Below, in pieces: positions 11,125 through 19,063 of a stretch of DNA of 64,000 nucleotides (the stretch's first letter is position 1; each line of letters begins with the position of its first letter). The stretch is taken from positions 372,001 through 436,000 of the forward strand of contig NZ_CP080492.1 of the NCBI RefSeq assembly GCF_019464495.1, read 5' to 3'. The translations under genes were made by a program, and so were the position numbers. The DNA is from Leucobacter luti (GTDB lineage: Bacteria; Actinomycetota; Actinomycetes; Actinomycetales; Microbacteriaceae). The notes beneath the pieces were generated by a model that was not told the DNA's origin, did no database searches, and worked only from the letters and a program-made list of their open reading frames with translations.

Positions 11125-12723
11125 ATGATTACCGTCGAGGACCTCGCGATCGATGTCGGCGCCCGCCGCCTCATGTCGGGTGTCACGTTCCGGGTGAACC
11201 CGGGCGACAAGATCGGTCTCGTCGGGCGCAACGGCGCTGGCAAGACAACGCTCACCCGCACCCTGTCGGGGGAGTTGCAGCCCGCCGAGGGCAAGATCAC
11301 CATTTCGGGGGAGCTTGGCTTTCTGCCGCAGGATCCGCGCACCGGGGATCCGGATCAGCTCGCGCGCCATCGCATCCTCGATGCTCGTGGCCTCGGCACG
11401 ATCACGCAGAACCTCGCGAAGGCGTCGATGGACATGGCGTCCGAGGATCCCGTGGTGGCCGAGAAAGCCATGAAACGCTTCGGCAACCTGACCGATCGGT
11501 TCCAGGCACTTGGTGGCTACGCCGCTGAGTCAGAAGCTGCATCGATTTCGAACAACCTCGGGCTGCCGGATCGGATCCTGGATCAGCCGCTTGGCACGCT
11601 CTCCGGCGGTCAGCGCCGCCGCATTGAGCTCGCCAGGATCCTGTTCTCCGATGCCGATACGATGATCCTCGATGAGCCGACCAACCACTTGGATGCCGAC
11701 TCAATCGTCTGGCTGCGCGAGTTCCTGAAGACGTACAAGGGCGGCGTGATCGTGATCAGTCACGATATCGATCTCGTGGGCGAGACAGTGAACCGCGTGT
11801 TCTACCTCGACGCCAACCGCCAGGTCATCGACACGTACAACATGACGTGGAAGCTGTACCTGCGCCAGCGCGCGGCCGACGAGGAGCGCCGCCGCAAAGA
11901 ACGCGCCAACGTCGAAAAGAAGGCTTCCGCACTGCAGCTGCAGGCCGCAAAGTTCGGCGCGAAAGCCTCGAAGGCGGCGTCGGCGCACCAGATGGTGGCG
12001 CGAGCCGAGCGAATGCTCTCCAGCCTGGATGATGTGCGCCAGGTCGAGCGGGTCGCGAAGCTCCGCTTCCCGGATCCCTCCCCATGCGGCAAGACCCCGC
12101 TCATGGCGACGGGCCTGTCGAAGTCCTACGGTTCGCTGGAGATCTTTGCCGGAGTTGATCTCGCGATCGACCGTGGCTCGAAGGTCGTGATCCTCGGCCT
12201 CAACGGTGCTGGCAAGACGACACTGCTCCGGCTGCTCGCGCAGGTGGATGAGGCGGATACCGGCGAGATTATCGCGGGGCACGGGCTCAAAGTCGGCTAC
12301 TACGCGCAGGAGCACGAGACGCTCGACGTCAAGGCGAGTGTGCTGCAGAACATGGTGTCGGTGTCGCAGCATCTCACCGAGATGGAAGCGCGGCGCGTGC
12401 TTGGCTCGTTCCTGTTTACCGGGGACGATGTCCTGAAGCCGGCCGGGGTGCTCTCCGGTGGCGAGAAGACTCGCCTCGCGCTCGCGATGCTCGTGGTGTC
12501 CAGCGCGAACGTGCTGTTGCTCGATGAGCCAACCAACAACCTCGATCCCGCGAGCCGCGAGGAGATCCTGGACGCGCTGGCACACTTCACGGGAGCCGTG
12601 GTGCTCGTGTCGCACGATCAGGGCGCCGTCGAGGCGCTCAACCCTGAGCGCGTACTGATCATGCCCGAGGCTACTGAGGACCACTGGTCCAAGGACTACC
12701 TCGAGCTCATCGAGCTCGCCTAG
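11125..12723 (+). CDS. ABC-F family ATP-binding protein
   Basis: Soluble protein of 532 residues with two ABC ATPase domains and no membrane segment. It belongs to the ABC-F group that acts on ribosomes (translation factors such as EttA/Uup, or antibiotic protection). Domain 1 has Walker A GRNGAGKTT (about 34-42) and LSGGQRRRIELAR; a charged linker rich in Arg/Lys/Ala follows near 240-300; domain 2 has GLNGAGKTT and LSGGEKTRLALAM with LLLDEPTNNLD. The ATG follows GAAGAAGGA. Single-gene unit with hairpins on both sides. Subfamily is not assigned, so resistance versus housekeeping role is open. Confidence 0.92.
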   Translation: MITVEDLAIDVGARRLMSGVTFRVNPGDKIGLVGRNGAGKTTLTRTLSGELQPAEGKITISGELGFLPQDPRTGDPDQLARHRILDARGLGTITQNLAKASMDMASEDPVVAEKAMKRFGNLTDRFQALGGYAAESEAASISNNLGLPDRILDQPLGTLSGGQRRRIELARILFSDADTMILDEPTNHLDADSIVWLREFLKTYKGGVIVISHDIDLVGETVNRVFYLDANRQVIDTYNMTWKLYLRQRAADEERRRKERANVEKKASALQLQAAKFGAKASKAASAHQMVARAERMLSSLDDVRQVERVAKLRFPDPSPCGKTPLMATGLSKSYGSLEIFAGVDLAIDRGSKVVILGLNGAGKTTLLRLLAQVDEADTGEIIAGHGLKVGYYAQEHETLDVKASVLQNMVSVSQHLTEMEARRVLGSFLFTGDDVLKPAGVLSGGEKTRLALAMLVVSSANVLLLDEPTNNLDPASREEILDALAHFTGAVVLVSHDQGAVEALNPERVLIMPEATEDHWSKDYLELIELA

Positions 12724-12734
12724 TACGAGCGTGT

Positions 12735-12766
12735 CGCGGGTGTAGCACGATCGTGCTACACCCGCG
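12735..12766. terminator. Hairpin after the ABC-F gene
   Basis: Perfect 32-bp palindrome (16-bp arms meeting at 12750/12751) just after the ABC-F stop. It may also serve the SURF1 operon that ends convergently at 12825. Confidence 0.8.
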
Positions 12767-12824
12767 ATTCGGTGTGCTGACGGTGCCCAGTTCCCCTTCG
12801 CTGTGAACGAGGCGCCGCTGCCAT

Positions 12825-13757
12825 TTACGCGTCGTAGAGCGCGTCTTCGACGTCAGCGTCCGTGGGACCGCGCTTCGTGCGGCGGGCCGCCGCACGGCGA
12901 TCCTGATCCCGCACCAGCTGACTGTCCGCATTCAAGCTCCGGTACTCACGACGCGCGGCGACCACGACACCGATTCCTGCGATGATGATGAATACGTACC
13001 ACTGCAGGGCGTACGACAGGTGCGGCCCCTCATCTCGCTCCGGCTCACGGGGGAGTACTCCGTGCTCACCGGCGGGATCCTCCGAAACCAGCATGCCGTA
13101 GGCGGCCGTGTACGCCTGCCCGGACGTCCCGGTCAGCTCCGCAAGCTCGGGTACTTCGATACTCGCTACGGTGATCCCCGAGCTCGTGCGCCCGGAGACC
13201 ACGGGCTCTGAGGCGCGGAGCCGTGCTTCCACGCGCACCTGGCCGGAAGGAGCCTGCGGCAAGTCGGCAAGCCCCACTTCTCCGCTATCAGCGCTTCCAC
13301 CGTCGACTGGGACCCAGCCGCGATCAATGAAGAAGACATGGCCATCAGTGGTGCGCAGGGCCTGGATCAGATCCGAGCCAACCCCTTCCGGGCCGGGTCG
13401 GTTCCGGGCGAGGAACGGATCACCGATGTATTCGCCACTTGCCCAGATCGTCCGCCACTTCTGAGTCGCCTCATCGAACGCGTCAAGCGTGGGCAGTTCC
13501 TCAGCCAAGGGGGCGGCAGCTGAACCGTAGTTCGCGTCCAGACGGTCGATCTCGGCGCGCGCTTCAGCCCGCCGGTCGAACTGCCAGTTCCCGAGCAGTA
13601 CGCAGGCAATCGAGAAGATGAGCAGCATGGTGAAGTACCCAAACCAGCGCCCTGATCGCAAGAAACTCCAGCCCACGGGCCGGCCCACCGGATCGGACGC
13701 CACCGAGTTCGGCGTGGGTGGGTGTTCCTGCGTTGTCTGCATGCGTCTCTCACTCAT
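12825..13757 (-). CDS. SURF1 family cytochrome oxidase biogenesis protein
   Basis: Membrane protein linked to assembly of heme-copper oxidase, probably heme A insertion. From ATG 13757 it has 310 residues: a hydrophobic helix near 40-60 (GYFTMLLIFSIACVLLGNWQ), a large extracytoplasmic domain with the family motif FFIDRGWVPV, and a second helix near the C-terminus (YALQWYVFIIIAGIGVVVAA). The longer reading upstream runs through the neighbouring gene in another frame. An alternative ATG lies at 13742. It overlaps the upstream small gene by a few bases, so it is the last gene of a three-gene operon. Confidence 0.88.
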   Translation of the reverse strand: MSERRMQTTQEHPPTPNSVASDPVGRPVGWSFLRSGRWFGYFTMLLIFSIACVLLGNWQFDRRAEARAEIDRLDANYGSAAAPLAEELPTLDAFDEATQKWRTIWASGEYIGDPFLARNRPGPEGVGSDLIQALRTTDGHVFFIDRGWVPVDGGSADSGEVGLADLPQAPSGQVRVEARLRASEPVVSGRTSSGITVASIEVPELAELTGTSGQAYTAAYGMLVSEDPAGEHGVLPREPERDEGPHLSYALQWYVFIIIAGIGVVVAARREYRSLNADSQLVRDQDRRAAARRTKRGPTDADVEDALYDA

Positions 13758-14022
13758 TGGTGGATTGGGTGGGTTCGGGATCCGCGAGCGTTGCAACGGA
13801 CTCCACTTCGAGTGGGAAGTCGCGCGCTGCGAGGAACTCACGCAGCGTTTCGAGATGTGGCTCACAGGCCAACCAGGTCTTGCGCCGATCCGCGGTGTGG
13901 ATCTTCGGGTTTCGCCAGCGGATCGCCCACAGCGCTTCATCGCGACAGCCAGCACGAGAACACGAGAACTGATGCTCGGGCGCTCGTCCGAGGGTCACTG
14001 TCGGGACCCCGATGCCGCTCAC
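13750..14022 (-). CDS. Small Cys/His-rich conserved actinobacterial protein
   Basis: A 90-residue soluble protein with a probable metal site: Cys21 and Cys26 (CSRAGC) and a later CEPH motif (Cys53, His56), separated by a WAIRWRNPKIH block. I recall close relatives being annotated, probably wrongly, as acetone carboxylase; the real function is unknown to me. It overlaps DUF3099 upstream (4 bp) and SURF1 downstream (8 bp), so all three are translationally coupled. A role in oxidase assembly is inferred only from that position. Confidence 0.75.
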   Translation of the reverse strand: MSGIGVPTVTLGRAPEHQFSCSRAGCRDEALWAIRWRNPKIHTADRRKTWLACEPHLETLREFLAARDFPLEVESVATLADPEPTQSTNE

Positions 14023-14465
14023 AACTCACCTTTCGCGGCTTCGCCAGAAATCGATCCGGAGCCTGCCTCGTTCACGGACTCGGCGTCGAAACTCTCGCGA
14101 GCGCCAGGCTCGGGCGGTGCAGCTGTCGAGCGACGCGTTGGCTCCACATCGATCACAATCAGCTCAGCGCCAGCAGCCGGAGCACCGTCGCCCGTGCGTT
14201 CCTCTGCCGCAGTCAGCTGCTGCGGGGCAGGCGCGTCGGGAGCTTCGCCGCTGTTATGGGCTACTGCGTTGCCCACCATCACCGCGAACCAGGGAAGCAG
14301 GACGGCACCTGCTGCAACCAGCAAGATCCACCATCCCCGCACCCAGAACAAGGAGACGACGCACAGCACGCGCAGAGCCATTGCGAAGAAATACATTCGC
14401 ATTCGGTGCGCTCGATCGTCGGCGGGGCTCACCCCTGCCGACGTCACACTGTAGCTCTTGGCCAT
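14019..14465 (-). CDS. DUF3099 family membrane protein
   Basis: A 148-residue protein with the DUF3099 pattern: an N-terminal SVTSAGVSPADDRAHRMRMY block, then two membrane helices near residues 25-65, then a low-complexity acidic tail rich in Ala, Pro and Glu. Start ATG 14463-14465 has AAGGAG nearby. It heads the DUF3099-small Cys protein-SURF1 operon. The molecular function is not known. Confidence 0.85.
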   Translation of the reverse strand: MAKSYSVTSAGVSPADDRAHRMRMYFFAMALRVLCVVSLFWVRGWWILLVAAGAVLLPWFAVMVGNAVAHNSGEAPDAPAPQQLTAAEERTGDGAPAAGAELIVIDVEPTRRSTAAPPEPGARESFDAESVNEAGSGSISGEAAKGEL

Positions 14466-14600
14466 GCGCTCCTTCTCAGTACCCCTCCACCCTACTTCGT
14501 CCGCCTGAGGCGCAGCTCATTTCGAGCACTCCGCGCGCCACCAGACCGCGTCCAGTGCGCTCCCGTAGGGTAGAACGACTGTCTGGATGGAAGGATCCCC

Positions 14601-15311
14601 ATGAGCACCCCCCGCACCGTATTGGTCACCGGCGGCAACCGCGGCATCGGCTACGCCATTGCTGAGCGCATGATTGCCGACGGCCACCGCGTCGCCGTCA
14701 CCTCCCGCTCTGGTGCGGGCCCCGCAGGCTCGCTCACCGTCCGCGCCGAGATGACCGATTCCGCGTCGATCGACGCGGCGTTCACCGAGGTCGAGGCGCA
14801 GCTTGGGCCGGTAGAGGTCGTCGTCGCAAATGCTGGTATCACGAAGGACACCCTCCTGCTGCGCATGACGGAGGAGGAATTCACGAGTGTCGTCGACACG
14901 AATCTGACCGGAACCTTCCGCGTCGTCAAGCGCGCTGCAAAAGGACTCCTGAAGGGGCGCTTTGGCCGGGTGATCCTGCTGTCCAGCGTGGTGGGACTCT
15001 ACGGCTCACCCGGACAGATCAATTATTCCTCCTCGAAGGCAGCACTCGTCGGCTTCGCCCGCTCGCTCACGCGTGAACTGGGATCCCGCGGGATCACCGC
15101 CAATGTGATCGCACCGGGCTTTATCGAGACTGACATGACCGCCGAGCTCTCTGACGCTCAGCAGAAGCAGTATCTCGCCACAATTCCAGCCGCGCGATAC
15201 GGCCAGGTAGCGGAGATCGCGGGCGTTGCTTCGTTCCTCGCGGGTGATGAGGCTGGCTACATTTCGGGCGCCGTGATCCCCGTCGATGGCGGCCTGGGTA
15301 TGGGCCACTAA
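14601..15311 (+). CDS. fabG: 3-oxoacyl-ACP reductase (FabG-like SDR)
   Basis: NADPH-dependent short-chain dehydrogenase, probably reducing 3-oxoacyl-ACP in fatty-acid elongation. The 236-residue product has GGNRGIG (11-17) for the cofactor, NAG (77-79), and the catalytic Ser129, Tyr142 and Lys146 in SSVVGLYGSPGQINYSSSK. The sequence after Tyr (IAPGFIETDMTAEL) matches FabG. ATG at 14601 follows GGAAGG. No inhA-type enoyl reductase follows, unlike mycobacteria. Confidence 0.88.
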   Translation: MSTPRTVLVTGGNRGIGYAIAERMIADGHRVAVTSRSGAGPAGSLTVRAEMTDSASIDAAFTEVEAQLGPVEVVVANAGITKDTLLLRMTEEEFTSVVDTNLTGTFRVVKRAAKGLLKGRFGRVILLSSVVGLYGSPGQINYSSSKAALVGFARSLTRELGSRGITANVIAPGFIETDMTAELSDAQQKQYLATIPAARYGQVAEIAGVASFLAGDEAGYISGAVIPVDGGLGMGH

Positions 15312-15348
15312 TTCCGGCGGCCCTCTACAGTCGCGGGCGCGACACGCG

Positions 15349-15354
15349 TAGCCT
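15349..15354 (+). promoter_or_regulatory. Putative -10 of a leaderless transcript
   Basis: TAGCCT ends six bases before the ATG at 15361. The intervening gagggt is a weak Shine-Dalgarno at an unusable distance. Confidence 0.5.
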
Positions 15355-15360
15355 GAGGGT

Positions 15361-16173
15361 ATGAACACTCACGAGCACCCCAGGACCCCTACCCGTGTGG
15401 CGGTTGACGCGCAGGCGCTAGCAGAGTTGTACTCAGCGCCAGAGATTCTCCGCGTTGTGAATGTGTGGGACGCCGCGAGCGCCCGCGTGATCTCGGAGCT
15501 CCCCGGCTCCTCGGCGATCGCGACCGCAGGTCACGGCATTGCGGCGAGCTTTGGGTACCCAGACGGAGAGAAGATCCCGCTCGAGCTCATGCTCAGCGCA
15601 ATCGAACGAATCGTGGGCGCAGCCGAGCACCTTCCGGTGACCGCGGATCTGGACGGCGGGTACGGCAATGCCGACGAGACGGTGCGCCGCGCGATCGGGG
15701 TCGGCGTCTCTGGGGCGAACATCGAGGATCGAATGCGCCCATTTGAGGAGTCAGTCGCCATCATGCGCGCCGCCGTGGAGGCGGGCGCGCAGGAAGAGGT
15801 TTCGTTCGTGCTGAACGCGCGCACCGATGCCTTGATCGCAGACCGCAAGCGCCCGCGCGAAGAGGCGCTCGCAGAAGCGATCACACGGGGACGCGCCTAC
15901 CTTGATGCTGGTGCGACCTGCGTGTTCGTGCCAGGAGTGCTCACCGCTGAGGATACGCGGACCCTCGTGGCGGGCATCGGCGAACAGCGAATCAGCGTGA
16001 TCGGACTGCCTGGCGCTCTGACAGCCGCCGAGTATGAGGCGCTCGGCGTTGCCCGCATCTCATACGGGCCCATGCCGCAAAACGTTGCTCTCACCGCGCT
16101 CAAGCGACTGGGGGAGTCGCTGCACGGCGACGGTGTGATCCCTTCAGAGACGGAACAGCTGAACAACTTCTAG
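15361..16173 (+). CDS. Isocitrate lyase/PEP mutase family protein
   Basis: TIM-barrel enzyme of the ICL/PEP-mutase superfamily, 270 residues. Metal-binding acidic motif DLDGGYG lies near 96-102 and the ANIEDR motif near 120-125. Members act on C-C or C-P bonds of 2-oxo or hydroxy acids (for example 2-methylisocitrate lyase, oxaloacetate hydrolase, phosphonopyruvate enzymes). The classical lyase catalytic KKCGH motif is absent, so true isocitrate lyase activity is unlikely. Substrate unknown. Monocistronic, with serB convergent downstream. Confidence 0.8.
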   Translation: MNTHEHPRTPTRVAVDAQALAELYSAPEILRVVNVWDAASARVISELPGSSAIATAGHGIAASFGYPDGEKIPLELMLSAIERIVGAAEHLPVTADLDGGYGNADETVRRAIGVGVSGANIEDRMRPFEESVAIMRAAVEAGAQEEVSFVLNARTDALIADRKRPREEALAEAITRGRAYLDAGATCVFVPGVLTAEDTRTLVAGIGEQRISVIGLPGALTAAEYEALGVARISYGPMPQNVALTALKRLGESLHGDGVIPSETEQLNNF

Positions 16174-16232
16174 TGTCGCGGCGGGAGTGGCACGGTATCC
16201 GCGAGAGTCGCTCCCGCGCTCGGCTCACACTA
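16171..16232. terminator. Possible bidirectional hairpin between convergent genes
   Basis: Nested inverted repeats: tagtgt 16171-16176 with acacta 16227-16232, and gcgggag 16181-16187 with ctcccgc 16211-16217. It spans both stop codons. Imperfect, so moderate support. Confidence 0.4.
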
Positions 16233-16871
16233 GGCAGTGAGGCGATCCAGCAGGGGAATGGCGTGCGCGAGGTCAGATTCGATCGACACATCGGCACGCT
16301 CACGCACCACGGGCTTCCCATCGAAGGACACCCCGATAGCGGCGACGGCCATCATGTCAAGATCGTTCGCGCCATCCCCGATCGCGACAGTCGCTGAGAG
16401 TGGTATGCCTGCCTGGGCAGCCCACTCGCGCAGCGCAGCCGCTTTGGCGGCTGCGTCCACGATGGGTCCGACTGTGCGCCCGGTGAGTTTCCCGTCGAGC
16501 ACTTCGAGACGGTTTGCGCGCCAGAAGTCGAGCCCCAGATCGGCTGCGATCGGATCCAGCACCTCGTGGAAGCCGCCCGAGACAACGCCCACTTTTCCGC
16601 CCCTGGCATGCACGGCCGCAACGAGCTCGCGAATCCCAGGCGTCAATCGCACGCGTGCATACGCGTCAGCAAACGCCGAATCTGGGGTGCCAGAGAGGGT
16701 CGCCACCCGCTCGCTCAGGCTCGCTGAGAAATCGAGGTCACCCCGCATCGCACGCTCAGTGACCGCTGCGACCTCGGCTCTGGTGCCGGCAACTTCGGCG
16801 AGGAGCTCGATCACCTCGTCCTGAATGGTCGTGGAATCACAATCGAGCACAACAAGGGGAGCGACGGTCAT
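16230..16871 (-). CDS. serB: Phosphoserine phosphatase
   Basis: HAD-superfamily enzyme that dephosphorylates L-phosphoserine, the last step of serine synthesis. The nucleophile motif DCDST is at residues 10-14, motif II VSGGFHEVL near the middle, and GDGANDLDMM holds the metal-binding aspartates. The 213-residue form from ATG 16869-16871 is preferred over an ATG 18 bases upstream, because a TAGACT hexamer lies between the two at leaderless spacing. It lacks the ACT domains found in some actinobacterial SerB2 proteins. Confidence 0.92.
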   Translation of the reverse strand: MTVAPLVVLDCDSTTIQDEVIELLAEVAGTRAEVAAVTERAMRGDLDFSASLSERVATLSGTPDSAFADAYARVRLTPGIRELVAAVHARGGKVGVVSGGFHEVLDPIAADLGLDFWRANRLEVLDGKLTGRTVGPIVDAAAKAAALREWAAQAGIPLSATVAIGDGANDLDMMAVAAIGVSFDGKPVVRERADVSIESDLAHAIPLLDRLTA

Positions 16872-16878
16872 GGTTTCC

Positions 16879-16884
16879 AGTCTA
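16879..16884 (-). promoter_or_regulatory. Putative -10 of a leaderless serB transcript
   Basis: TAGACT on the minus strand ends seven bases before the ATG at 16871. It lies downstream of the alternative ATG at 16889, so it also argues for the shorter start. Confidence 0.45.
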
Positions 16885-16978
16885 GGCATAGCAGGCGTGC
16901 ATCACGTCGCTGGTGCCTGTAACACTGCAGCATGGCAGTCGCGTGGCGCGCCGTGATCGCGCTCACGGCGGTACTCGT

Positions 16979-16984
16979 TAGGCT
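16979..16984 (+). promoter_or_regulatory. Putative -10 of a leaderless ABC ATPase transcript
   Basis: TAGGCT ends seven bases before the ATG at 16992; no ribosome site is seen (gtgagcc). Confidence 0.45.
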
Positions 16985-16991
16985 GTGAGCC

Positions 16992-17777
16992 ATGGTCAAT
17001 GTCCTGCGCCTCACCGATGTGTCCTATGTGCGTGACCGCCGGCCGATCCTTGACGGGATCAACTGGTCGGTCGATGATACGGAACGGTGGGTGATCCTCG
17101 GCCCAAACGGCGCCGGAAAATCAACACTGCTCAAGCTCGCGACTTCAACGGACCACCCCACCAGCGGCACCGTCGAAGTGCTCGACGAACAGCTCGGCAA
17201 GATCGATGTGTTCGAACTGCGCAACCGGATCGGCTTTGTATCCTCCGCCACGGGGCGACGCATTCCCGCGGGCGAAACGGTACGCGACCTCGTGCTCACC
17301 GCTGCCTACTCCGTCGAGGGGCGGTGGAACGAAGTGTATGAGGACATTGACGTACGCCAGGCCGAGCGCATCCTGGCCGAGTGGGATCTTGACGGTTTCG
17401 CCGACCGCACCTTCAGCACCTTGAGCGACGGAGAGCGCAAGCGCGCACTGATTGCGCGTGCGGTCATGACGGATCCAGAGATGCTGCTGCTCGATGAGCC
17501 GAGCGCGAGTCTCGATCTGGGCGCACGTGAACGCCTCCTGCAGATGCTCTCCGGATTCGCAGAGTCGCCTGCATCGCCCGCGATGGTCATGGTGACGCAC
17601 CACGTCGAGGAAGTGCCGCCAGGGTTTACCCACGTGCTCATGCTGCGCGAGGGCCAAATTCAGGCTGCTGGTCCAATCAGCGACACGCTGACGGCAGAGA
17701 ATCTTGAGGCAACGTTCGGAATGCCGTTTGATCTCACCGTGACCGCAGGCAGATTTGCCGCTGTGGCGCGCCCCTAA
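16992..17777 (+). CDS. ABC transporter-type ATP-binding protein (stand-alone)
   Basis: A 261-residue ATPase with Walker A GPNGAGKST (37-45), signature LSDGERKRALIARA and Walker B MLLLDEPSASLD, then the H-loop in VMVTHHVEEVP. No permease or binding protein gene is next to it, so its partner is unknown. It resembles orphan ATPases found near serB and rpmE2 in related genomes. Resemblance to ModF/metal-import ATPases is weak, so I do not name a substrate. Confidence 0.85.
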   Translation: MVNVLRLTDVSYVRDRRPILDGINWSVDDTERWVILGPNGAGKSTLLKLATSTDHPTSGTVEVLDEQLGKIDVFELRNRIGFVSSATGRRIPAGETVRDLVLTAAYSVEGRWNEVYEDIDVRQAERILAEWDLDGFADRTFSTLSDGERKRALIARAVMTDPEMLLLDEPSASLDLGARERLLQMLSGFAESPASPAMVMVTHHVEEVPPGFTHVLMLREGQIQAAGPISDTLTAENLEATFGMPFDLTVTAGRFAAVARP

Positions 17778-17891
17778 CGTTTCAATCACGTACTCACCGG
17801 CAAGGTCTGCTAAAGTTGATCCTTGGCGCGGTAGTTCCGCAAGGCTTCGATGCGCTTGACGCATCATCATCACGCGAAAATAAGGACACTC

Positions 17892-18140
17892 ATGAAGACC
17901 GACATCCACCCCGAGTACAACGCAATCGTGTTCCGCGACCTGGCGTCGGGGGAGACGTTCCTCACTCGCTCCACGCTGACCAGCGAGAAGACCATCGAGC
18001 TTGAGGGCGTTACCTACCCCGTTCTCGACGTCGAGATCTCCAGCGCTTCGCACCCGTTCTACACGGGCAAGCAGCGCATCATGGACTCCGCCGGTCGCGT
18101 CGAGAAGTTCAACCAGCGCTTCAAGGGCTTCGGCGCTTAA
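17892..18140 (+). CDS. rpmE2: 50S ribosomal protein L31 type B
   Basis: Ribosomal large-subunit protein of 82 residues starting at [10 protein letters not shown]. It has no zinc-binding cysteines, so it is the zinc-independent type B paralogue, which is often induced under zinc limitation. ATG 17892 has AAGGA upstream, which excludes the longer reading. TAAAGT at 17811-17816 is a possible -10, giving a leader near 70 nt. I could not find a convincing Zur box. Confidence 0.95.
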   Translation: MKTDIHPEYNAIVFRDLASGETFLTRSTLTSEKTIELEGVTYPVLDVEISSASHPFYTGKQRIMDSAGRVEKFNQRFKGFGA

Positions 18141-18152
18141 GCACTGCGGTTC

Positions 18153-18196
18153 GCAAACGGGCGGCGAGGATCTTCGGATCCTCGCCGCCCGTTTGC
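18153..18196. terminator. Strong hairpin after rpmE2
   Basis: Perfect 20-bp inverted repeat (18153-18172 and 18177-18196) closed by a TTCG tetraloop, 12 bp after rpmE2 and facing the convergent exonuclease gene. Confidence 0.9.
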
Positions 18197-18262
18197 TGTA
18201 CCAGCGAAGTTGCGGATCGACGGGTCAGCACGGCCGCTACCGCGCTGACTCGCTGACCCGCA

Positions 18263-18964
18263 TCACTCACGTACGGGCCAGCGCCCATCAGCCACGAAAG
18301 CTGGATCGCGCGCCTTCCGCATATATTCCTGGAAGCTCGCGGCCTGCTGCGCAGCCCAGGCAACCTGGGAACGGTGCAGTTCGTCGAGCTCACCCGGGAT
18401 CACGTCTGCGTATTTGCGGGCAATCACCTGCAACACCCGGCCTGCCGCGATCGCATCGTCGCCCGCGTCGTGCGCATTCCCAATCTCGACGCCGTGGTGT
18501 GCAGACACAGCCTCAAGCGTGCGCTTCCCCTTGCGGTAGCGATCGAACTGCTTGTCGAGAATCAGCGGATCGATGATGGGCGCGAGATCACCCGGGAGGG
18601 GCACACGGTAGCGGGCAGCCTCTGCGACGAGCAGAGACAGATCGTAGGGTGCGTTGTAGGCGACCACGGGGAACCCGCGCTCGATCATCTCCAGAAGCTG
18701 GGTCGCGATCTGCTGCACGCCGACGGCGGCGTCTATTCCACTTGCCCGGGCAATCTCAGTGCTGATCCCGTGCACCCGCATCGCGGCTTCGGGAATCTCT
18801 ACGCCGGGGTCCAAGAGCCAGTCGTAGCGTTCCACGACATCGCCTGCCGGCCCCAGCAGCGCGATCGTTGCGCTGACGATGCGTGCCTCATTCGTATCAA
18901 TCCCGGTCGTTTCGGTATCGAACACGGCGAGGTTTGCGGCCCAGAGGGGGAGTTGAGCGGTCAC
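18263..18964 (-). CDS. DEDDh 3'-5' exonuclease (DnaQ-like)
   Basis: Exonuclease domain protein of 233 residues related to the DNA polymerase III epsilon subunit. ExoI motif VFDTETTGID near residue 14, ExoII YNAPYDLSLL and ExoIII HDAGDDA near 175 supply the DEDD metal ligands and catalytic His. It is a single-domain protein, so it may be a proofreading-like or repair/turnover nuclease rather than the true epsilon subunit. GTG start with AAGGAG upstream. Confidence 0.88.
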   Translation of the reverse strand: MTAQLPLWAANLAVFDTETTGIDTNEARIVSATIALLGPAGDVVERYDWLLDPGVEIPEAAMRVHGISTEIARASGIDAAVGVQQIATQLLEMIERGFPVVAYNAPYDLSLLVAEAARYRVPLPGDLAPIIDPLILDKQFDRYRKGKRTLEAVSAHHGVEIGNAHDAGDDAIAAGRVLQVIARKYADVIPGELDELHRSQVAWAAQQAASFQEYMRKARDPAFVADGRWPVRE

Positions 18965-19051
18965 GGCGCTCCTTTCGTTTCCCTTGATCGTACCGACCCG
19001 GAGCGGCTCGCGCGGGACCGTGCGCCTCGGGCGCTTGCCAGCCCCCGCCGG

Positions 19052-19057
19052 TAAGAT
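19052..19057 (+). promoter_or_regulatory. Putative -10 of a leaderless hydrolase transcript
   Basis: TAAGAT, close to consensus TATAAT, ends six bases before the GTG at 19064. No Shine-Dalgarno is present. Confidence 0.55.
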
Positions 19058-19063
19058 CGCTCT

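Noticed and set aside
13757-13955. Longer N-terminus for the SURF1 protein
   Set aside because: It would be translated from inside the upstream small gene in another frame and adds a Ser/Arg-rich stretch unlike a membrane protein start.
17800-17892. Zur box upstream of rpmE2
   Set aside because: No palindrome resembling the actinobacterial Zur site; only the usual promoter-like TAAAGT.
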